A stretch of 9,818 nucleotides of DNA, taken from NCBI GenBank assembly GCA_023145955.1, contig JAGLDA010000100.1, positions 1 through 9,818 of the forward strand, read 5' to 3'. A model generated the notes under the pieces. It was given only the letters and a program-made list of their open reading frames with translations. It was not told the DNA's origin and made no database searches. This DNA comes from Bacteroidales bacterium. GTDB taxonomy: Bacteria > Bacteroidota > Bacteroidia > Bacteroidales > UBA1556. Of the stretch, positions 5,732 through 9,818 are shown in pieces. Positions within the stretch are counted from its first letter, which is position 1, and each line of letters starts with the position of its first letter. A program made the translations under genes and the position numbers.

Positions 5732-6490
5732 CTATTTATAAAGAATAGCTTTTAAAGCCTTATAGCCATTTCTACTGGCTTTTATTTTATCACCACCTTT
5801 AAGAAATATTAATTGAGTATCTTTTTCGTAAAGTTCTATTTTACTTATTCTGTCTATTCTAATAATATTGGATCTGTGTATTCGTATAAATTCTGTTGAG
5901 TCCAAATGCTTTTCTAGATAAGACATCGTGCTATTTTTTAAAAATCGTTTGCCATCATTTGTATATATAAATACATAATCGTCTTGAGCTTCTATTCTCT
6001 CTATGTTTGAAGTTTGTATTATTTCAATATTGTTTCTGTTCTTTACGGCTATTCGTTTTATTATTTCTTGCTCTTCGTGTACATACTGTAATAGATTGTT
6101 TATATTGTTATTAGGTGGAGGCTTATTACTAATTAGGTTCATAGTTTTATCAATTGCTTGTTTTAATCTTTTCTGCGAAAAAGGCTTCAATAAGTAATCA
6201 ATAGCACCGAGTTCAAATGCTTTTATGGCAAAATTGTCATAAGCTGTTGTAAATATTATGGCAGGTGGGGATTCTATAAATTCTAACATTTCAAACCCGT
6301 TTAACTTTGGCATTTGAATATCTAAGAAAATTAAATCAGGCTTTTTTTCTTTAATGGCTATTGCTCCATCAAATCCATTTTCGCATTCGCCAATGATCTC
6401 AATATTATTGTATTTTTCAATGAAATTTCTTAGAAGAATTCTTGCAAGCTCTTCGTCTTCAATAATTAGAACCTTAATTTTTGTATTCAT
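5732..6490 (-). CDS. LytTR-family response regulator (REC + LytTR)
   Basis: Cytoplasmic DNA-binding response regulator, 252 aa. The receiver domain (about 5-120) has the acidic pair E11/D12, phospho-acceptor Asp57 in LIFLDIQMP, the conserved Thr81-Thr82, and Lys102 in LLKPF, so all phosphorylation residues are intact. A linker with PPPNNN (124-129) leads to a LytTR DNA-binding domain (about 145-250), with KNRNNIEII, IERIEAQDDYVFIYTNDGK, FIRIHRSNIIRIDRI (201-215) and KASRNGYKAL (237-246). The start is ATG at 6490, 2 nt after the kinase stop, so it is the last gene of the operon and surely the kinase's partner. Target genes are not evident; an operon of this type may regulate itself. The stop is TAG, and no terminator is visible after it. 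Confidence 0.95.
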   Translation of the reverse strand: MNTKIKVLIIEDEELARILLRNFIEKYNNIEIIGECENGFDGAIAIKEKKPDLIFLDIQMPKLNGFEMLEFIESPPAIIFTTAYDNFAIKAFELGAIDYLLKPFSQKRLKQAIDKTMNLISNKPPPNNNINNLLQYVHEEQEIIKRIAVKNRNNIEIIQTSNIERIEAQDDYVFIYTNDGKRFLKNSTMSYLEKHLDSTEFIRIHRSNIIRIDRISKIELYEKDTQLIFLKGGDKIKASRNGYKALKAILYK

Positions 6491-6492
6491 AA

Positions 6493-7551
6493 TTATACTA
6501 TTTTAAATATTGTCTTAGGAATCCAGATTGTAACTTTGAAACGATTATCTGACTTGCTTGTAGTTAATAAATTCATGTCTTTATAGGCGATCTCTAATCT
6601 TTTAGATACATTTTTTAGCCCAGTTGAGGTTCCTTTTTTTGCGCTTCCATTATCCTTATCAATATCATTTTCTATGTTAATCTTTACTTTATCACCGATG
6701 TCCTCAAATGTAAAGTTTATACATATATTTTTGCTACTTTCATAAACTCCATGTTTAACAGCATTTTCGACTAATGGTTGCAATATTAATGTTGGAATTC
6801 TTATATTGTATAATTCTTCTGGTAAATTTTCAATAACCTGCATTCTTTTTCCAAACCGGTTTTTTTCTATCTCTAGGTATAATAAAGCATGTTCTAGTTC
6901 ACTATGCAAATCAGTAAATTGTGCTTTAGATGAAATAAGTGTAAATCTAAAAAAATCAGAAATATTTATTATCATTTCTTGAGCTTTATTAGGGTTTGTC
7001 ATAGTTAATGACGATACCGAATTTAGGCTATTGAATAAGAAATGTGGGTTTATTTGAGATTTAAGAGCCTCAAATTCGGCATTTATAACTTTTGCCTCCA
7101 TCCTTGCTTGTTGCAATTCACTGCTGTTTTGTTTCTCTATAAATGAAAATATAAAATAACTAAAAATAACAATTATATATACTGGAATAAATAAAAGTAG
7201 CCTCCATAATAATGTTTGTTTGTAGAAAATGATAAAATCAGGATTAATTATTATAACAATGCCATATGTTACACCAACCCAAATTATATAAACAATAAGC
7301 ATTGCTATTATATGGGTATTGATACTTCTTTTCCAATTGACTGACTCAATAAAAGTATACCTAACCATATACCAAAGACTTAGACATATTGTTGCTAGCC
7401 ATATTATGCTAATAGCAGAATCAATTATTATTAGGTTATTAGAATAATCAAAAGCTTTCCACAAAACAAATGAGTGGATACTTAAAGGAAGTATCCACCA
7501 AATTGCATATAGTATTGTCCAAACAGACTTTTGCAGAAAAGGGTTTCTCAT
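6493..7551 (-). CDS. LytS-type sensor histidine kinase (His_kinase family, four membrane helices)
   Basis: Inner-membrane sensor kinase for the adjacent LytTR regulator, 352 aa from the ATG at 7551. Four hydrophobic helices (about 8-31, 40-65, 80-102 and 118-137) are joined by short loops, with no sizeable extracellular sensor domain. A coiled-coil-like stretch (138-160) leads to the His_kinase (PF06580-type) core LKSQINPHFLFNSLN, with phospho-acceptor His170. The ATPase part shows an N-box-like LILQPLVENAVKHG (255-268) and the glycine box GTSTGLKNVSKRL (307-319). In frame, a TTG at 7590 would add 13 residues and overlap the upstream gene; the ATG starts 10 nt after that gene's stop and gives the usual short N-terminus before helix 1. 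The lack of a sensor domain suggests that the stimulus arrives through the membrane, perhaps via the LiaF-like protein. Confidence 0.93.
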   Translation of the reverse strand: MRNPFLQKSVWTILYAIWWILPLSIHSFVLWKAFDYSNNLIIIDSAISIIWLATICLSLWYMVRYTFIESVNWKRSINTHIIAMLIVYIIWVGVTYGIVIIINPDFIIFYKQTLLWRLLLFIPVYIIVIFSYFIFSFIEKQNSSELQQARMEAKVINAEFEALKSQINPHFLFNSLNSVSSLTMTNPNKAQEMIINISDFFRFTLISSKAQFTDLHSELEHALLYLEIEKNRFGKRMQVIENLPEELYNIRIPTLILQPLVENAVKHGVYESSKNICINFTFEDIGDKVKINIENDIDKDNGSAKKGTSTGLKNVSKRLEIAYKDMNLLTTSKSDNRFKVTIWIPKTIFKIV

Positions 7552-7561
7552 TATGATGCTT

Positions 7562-8329
7562 TTAGTATCTTTTGAGTTCGCCACCACCAAAAATAGCTGT
7601 TCCTCTAATAATTAATTGCCCTTTGGATTCAGTTGGTTTTGAATAGCCAATATTTTTATTGCTAAATCCACCAAGTATGGAAGTAACTTCTAGTTTAACA
7701 TCCCATTCAGAAGGTATATTTAATTCTAAACCACCAAAAATAATATTTACTTCTAAAATCTGAATTCCTTCTGCAAGAGTGCTATTTCTAAAATTATAAC
7801 TTCCACCACCAAAGATAGCATTTATAGAGCCTCCTTTGAAATTATTACTTGTAATATGATATTCTCCACCACCAAACATAAGATTATCATTTATTGCATT
7901 TATATCATCTAGGTTTTTACTGGAAAATCTTTCTTTGGTTTTTTTTGGAAAATAATCCATTCCCTTAAAAAGTATTATTACTCCAACACCAATTAGTATC
8001 GCTGGAAAGAATAGTTCTCTTGTGTTATAATTAATATCAATAAATTCTGGAATTAGAAATATACTTCCTATTAGAATCATTATATATCCACCTATATTGT
8101 CTTTTTTATTTTTAGAAATAGAGAAAACCCCAATTGATATAAGTAGCACTTGCCAATTGAATATCATATGGAATGTATCGCTGGTAATTAGGTCGCTTCT
8201 TTTAGCAATAATAAGTAATCCAGCAATAATAAATGTTAATGCAATAATTGTTCTGCTCAATGGAGTTTGTTTTGTGTTCGAATTATTGCGATGTTGTTCC
8301 TCAGTTGAGTCTGGGTAAATGGTTTTCAT
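7562..8329 (-). CDS. LiaF-like membrane protein with FGG-repeat C-terminal domain
   Basis: First gene of the signalling operon, 255 aa. After a hydrophilic N-terminus (1-24) come four membrane segments (about 27-42, 58-72, 79-97 and 106-123), resembling the LiaI/LiaF-type membrane region (DUF5668-like). The C-terminal half (145-255) is a glycine-punctuated beta-rich domain with five repeats at 152-155 (FGGG), 173-176 (FGGG), 198-200 (FGG), 219-221 (LGG) and 247-250 (FGGG). This resembles the LiaF C-terminal (cell-wall-active antibiotics response) fold, expected to form a short parallel beta-helix. In Firmicutes, LiaF holds the LiaSR envelope-stress system off. By analogy this protein may sense or gate the adjacent kinase, but it is paired with LytS/LytTR proteins rather than LiaSR. 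Function is inferred from similarity and context; the signal is unknown. Confidence 0.85.
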   Translation of the reverse strand: MKTIYPDSTEEQHRNNSNTKQTPLSRTIIALTFIIAGLLIIAKRSDLITSDTFHMIFNWQVLLISIGVFSISKNKKDNIGGYIMILIGSIFLIPEFIDINYNTRELFFPAILIGVGVIILFKGMDYFPKKTKERFSSKNLDDINAINDNLMFGGGEYHITSNNFKGGSINAIFGGGSYNFRNSTLAEGIQILEVNIIFGGLELNIPSEWDVKLEVTSILGGFSNKNIGYSKPTESKGQLIIRGTAIFGGGELKRY

Positions 8330-8358
8330 AATTTATATATTTTGATTATTTAATGATG

Positions 8359-8366
8359 CAAAAGTA
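8359..8366 (-). promoter_or_regulatory. -7 element of the signalling-operon promoter
   Basis: The minus strand reads TACTTTTG here, an exact TAnnTTTG match identical to the rplM element. It is 29 nt upstream of the ATG, so the leader would be about 20-25 nt. There is no TTG at the expected -33 distance, so basal promoter strength may be low or activator-dependent. Confidence 0.5.
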
Positions 8367-8508
8367 CAATCAATTACAAAGATAACTAATCATTTTAGGT
8401 GAATGAACGTAAACTCTCGGTAAGTGGTAGTAATTGACAGTTTTATTTCGCAAATTAGATAATTACCCATTTTTGTAAATATCAAATAATGTAAGTGTAT
8501 TATTTTAT

Positions 8509-8516
8509 TACTTTTG
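8509..8516 (+). promoter_or_regulatory. -7 element, candidate pyrH promoter
   Basis: TACTTTTG matches TAnnTTTG exactly. No TTG lies 19-23 nt upstream. If used, the pyrH leader would be about 145 nt, in which I see no strong fold. A nearer, incomplete match (TATTTTG, about 8620) is too short to prefer. Confidence 0.35.
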
Positions 8517-8665
8517 ACTTATTATTACAAATATGCGTTAGTCGTATATTTATTGCTTTAGAACTATGTTAATCAAATTAAGATTGTTAATGTATTAGGC
8601 TAAGATATAATTGTTTATGTATTTTGGTGTTCAATATTAAGCAACTTATGAATATAATAACAACT

Positions 8666-9370
8666 ATGAAATATAAAAGAATTTTATTAAAATTAAGTGG
8701 CGAAGCCCTTATGGGAGAGCAGCAATTTGGCGTTGATCCTAAACGTCTGGAGCAGTATGCTAAAGAAATACTAGCTGCTCATAAAACTGGAGTTCAAATT
8801 TCCATAGTAATAGGTGGAGGAAATATATACAGAGGATTAAGTGGTGCTAGTCAAGGAATGGATCGTGTTCAGGGTGATTATATGGGAATGCTTGCTACCG
8901 TTATTAATTCAATGGCATTGCAAGGAGCATTGGAAAAAGCTGGAATGTATACAAAATTACTTGGAGGACTAGAAATTGACCCTATAGCAGAACGAATGAG
9001 CCGCAAGCGAGCCGTCGAATATATGAATGATGGTAAAATTGTTATTATTAGCGGAGGTACTGGGAACCCATTCTTTACTACTGATACAGCAAGTGCGCTT
9101 CGTGCTATTGAAATTGAGGCTGATGTAATACTTAAGGGAACCCGTGTTGATGGTGTTTATGATATGGATCCTGAAAAATATGATAAGGCGGTAAAATATG
9201 ATAAAATAACTTTTAGAGAGGCATACGAAAAGAGGTTAGCGATTATGGATCTTACATCTTTTACTCTTTGCGAAGAAAATAATTTACCAATCTATGTTTT
9301 TGATATGAATAAGGAAAATGAGCTTGCTAAAGTTGTAAATGGTGAGAATGTAGGAACTTTAGTTCATTAA
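8666..9370 (+). CDS. pyrH: UMP kinase
   Basis: Phosphorylates UMP to UDP with ATP, the committed step from de novo UMP to UTP/CTP; the bacterial enzyme is a cytosolic hexamer of the amino-acid-kinase fold. Motifs are ILLKLSGEALMG (6-17, phosphate-binding Lys9 and glycine loop), IGGGNIYRG (49-57), GDYMGMLATVINS (70-82), SGGTGNPFFTTDTASALRAIEI (129-150), and ILKGTRVDGVYDMDP (155-169). I chose the ATG at 8666, giving 234 aa beginning MKYKRILLKLSG, which matches the usual length of about 235. In-frame ATG 8648 and TTG 8624 would add 6 or 14 residues not expected in the family. In many bacteria pyrH sits between tsf and frr; here the signalling operon separates it from tsf, and a TPR gene rather than frr follows. 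Confidence 0.96.
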   Translation: MKYKRILLKLSGEALMGEQQFGVDPKRLEQYAKEILAAHKTGVQISIVIGGGNIYRGLSGASQGMDRVQGDYMGMLATVINSMALQGALEKAGMYTKLLGGLEIDPIAERMSRKRAVEYMNDGKIVIISGGTGNPFFTTDTASALRAIEIEADVILKGTRVDGVYDMDPEKYDKAVKYDKITFREAYEKRLAIMDLTSFTLCEENNLPIYVFDMNKENELAKVVNGENVGTLVH

Positions 9371-9428
9371 TTTTTTTATAGTAATAAATATCATAAAGTA
9401 GTTAAATTTGTAATTCAATGTAGGTTTT

Positions 9429-9446
9429 ATACCTGTTTATGGGTAT
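9429..9446 (+). terminator. Weak hairpin after pyrH
   Basis: ATACCT (9429-9434) pairs with GGGTAT (9441-9446, one G-U) around a 6-nt loop, followed by moderately T-rich sequence. It is short and lies about 60 nt after the pyrH stop, so its role as a terminator is uncertain. The T7 run directly after the stop (9371-9377) has no preceding hairpin. Confidence 0.25.
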
Positions 9447-9503
9447 TGATTTTATGTATTTTGCCCTTTTTTGTACTTTTAAGTCTATTTGTGGGTTGTC
9501 CTA

Positions 9504-9535
9504 TTGACAAGCGATACTAATTATTCGTATATTTG
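9504..9535 (+). promoter_or_regulatory. Bacteroidetes-type promoter of the TPR gene
   Basis: TTG at 9504-9506 and TATATTTG at 9528-9535, an exact TAnnTTTG match, are 21 nt apart. The expected start near 9540-9542 gives a leader of about 28 nt before the ATG at 9570. This makes the TPR gene a unit separate from pyrH. Confidence 0.65.
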
Positions 9536-9569
9536 CAATCATTACTTCATTAATTTAAAAATATCTATC

Positions 9570-9818
9570 ATGAAAATAACATTTACTATCTTATTGTTAT
9601 TGTTAGCAACCACAATAACATATGCTCAAAGCGCGAAGAAATTCTATAAGACGGCTGAGAAATTTGCTGAAAATGGTAAAATGCAAGATGCTATTGATAA
9701 TTATACAAAATCATTAGACCTTGATCCTAATTATGTAAAATCTTATATATCAAGAGCAGAGGCTTATAAAAAAATTGATAATGCTAAAGAAGCATTAAAT
9801 GATTATGAGCGAGCTGGT
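9570..9818 (+). CDS. Exported TPR-repeat protein, N-terminal part (runs off the window)
   Basis: The first 83 codons are visible and the frame is open to the window edge, so this is partial at the 3' end. It begins with a signal peptide: Lys2, hydrophobic core ILLLLLA (7-13), and likely cleavage at TYA-Q (after residue 19). There is no lipobox Cys, so it is periplasmic or outer-membrane associated rather than a lipoprotein. Two tetratricopeptide units follow: residues 22-54, ending AIDNYTKSLDLDPNY with the typical A...Y..AL.LDP pattern, and 55-83, SYISRAEAYKKIDNAKEALNDYERA. TPRs mediate protein-protein contacts; the rest of the protein, which would decide its role, lies outside. In Bacteroidetes, similar starts are found on TPR proteins that carry OmpA-like C-terminal domains, but that cannot be tested here. 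Confidence 0.85.
   Translation, partial: MKITFTILLLLLATTITYAQSAKKFYKTAEKFAENGKMQDAIDNYTKSLDLDPNYVKSYISRAEAYKKIDNAKEALNDYERAG

Larger units (their letters stand above)
8330..8665. other. Divergent promoter region between the signalling operon and pyrH
   Basis: This 336-bp region contains no gene. It holds an exact TAnnTTTG element on each strand: the minus-strand match at 8359-8366 for the LiaF-like gene and the plus-strand match at 8509-8516 for pyrH. I found no strong inverted repeat and no paired LytTR-type direct repeats. The remainder is plain AT-rich sequence. Confidence 0.5.

Noticed and set aside
7549..7590. TTG start for the histidine kinase at 7590, overlapping the LiaF-like gene
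   Set aside because: The ATG at 7551 lies 10 nt after the upstream stop and yields a normal short N-terminus before helix 1; the 13 extra residues show no family character.
8434..8460. TTGACA-like word upstream of pyrH as a sigma-70 promoter
   Set aside because: No TAnnTTTG or TATAAT-like element follows at a suitable distance, and the window uses Bacteroidetes-type promoters.
8534..8542. TGCGTTAGT, similar to one half of a LytTR binding box
   Set aside because: One mismatch and no second copy at the 12-13 nt spacing expected for paired LytTR repeats.
8624..8665. Longer pyrH starting at TTG 8624 or ATG 8648
   Set aside because: UMP kinases normally begin a few residues before the ILLKLSGEALMG motif, which the ATG at 8666 provides.
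1..9818. CRISPR array, tRNA/rRNA genes, insertion sequences, phage or toxin-antitoxin genes
   Set aside because: I saw no regularly spaced direct repeats, no tRNA-like cloverleaf with a T-loop, no transposase or integrase motifs, and no terminal inverted repeats with target duplications.

Overview
The window looks like a chromosomal segment of an AT-rich member of the Bacteroidota (Bacteroidetes), probably near Bacteroidales. Three things point there. Several genes are preceded by the Bacteroidetes-type promoter (TTG about 20 nt upstream of TAnnTTTG). Start codons are preceded by A/T-rich sequence without a Shine-Dalgarno motif. Ribosomal protein S2 carries a charged C-terminal tail. I did not assign a genus.

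Layout: (1) 92-1135, minus strand: a family 2 glycosyltransferase of the rhamnosyltransferase-like type, with a TTG start. (2) 1136-1477: a divergent intergenic region with a nested inverted repeat. (3) 1478-2392, plus: an unrecognised exported protein, probably an outer-membrane beta-barrel, whose promoter sits so close to the ATG that the mRNA may be almost leaderless. (4) 2441-5503, plus: a complete translation operon, promoter - structured leader - rplM - rpsI - rpsB - tsf - strong intrinsic terminator, with folded RNA ahead of rplM, rpsB and tsf. (5) 5732-8329, minus: a tight three-gene signalling operon encoding a LiaF-like membrane protein, a LytS-type histidine kinase and a LytTR response regulator. 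(6) 8666-9370, plus: pyrH (UMP kinase). (7) 9570 to the window end, plus: the start of an exported TPR protein.

The translation genes make two ribosomal protein pairs and EF-Ts. The gaps between genes range from 2 nt (rplM/rpsI) to about 120 nt (rpsI/rpsB and rpsB/tsf), and both long gaps contain stem-loops, which suggests separate post-transcriptional control of S2 and EF-Ts. The signalling operon reads as one device: the LiaF-like protein probably senses or represses at the membrane, the kinase phosphorylates, and the LytTR protein binds DNA. It lies in opposite orientation between tsf and pyrH, two genes that are neighbours in many bacteria.

Most of the window is conserved housekeeping DNA. 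The items most worth following up are the competing RNA structures upstream of tsf, the structured rplM and rpsB leaders, and the pairing of a LiaF-like protein with LytS/LytTR signalling. None of these is demonstrably a new system from sequence alone.
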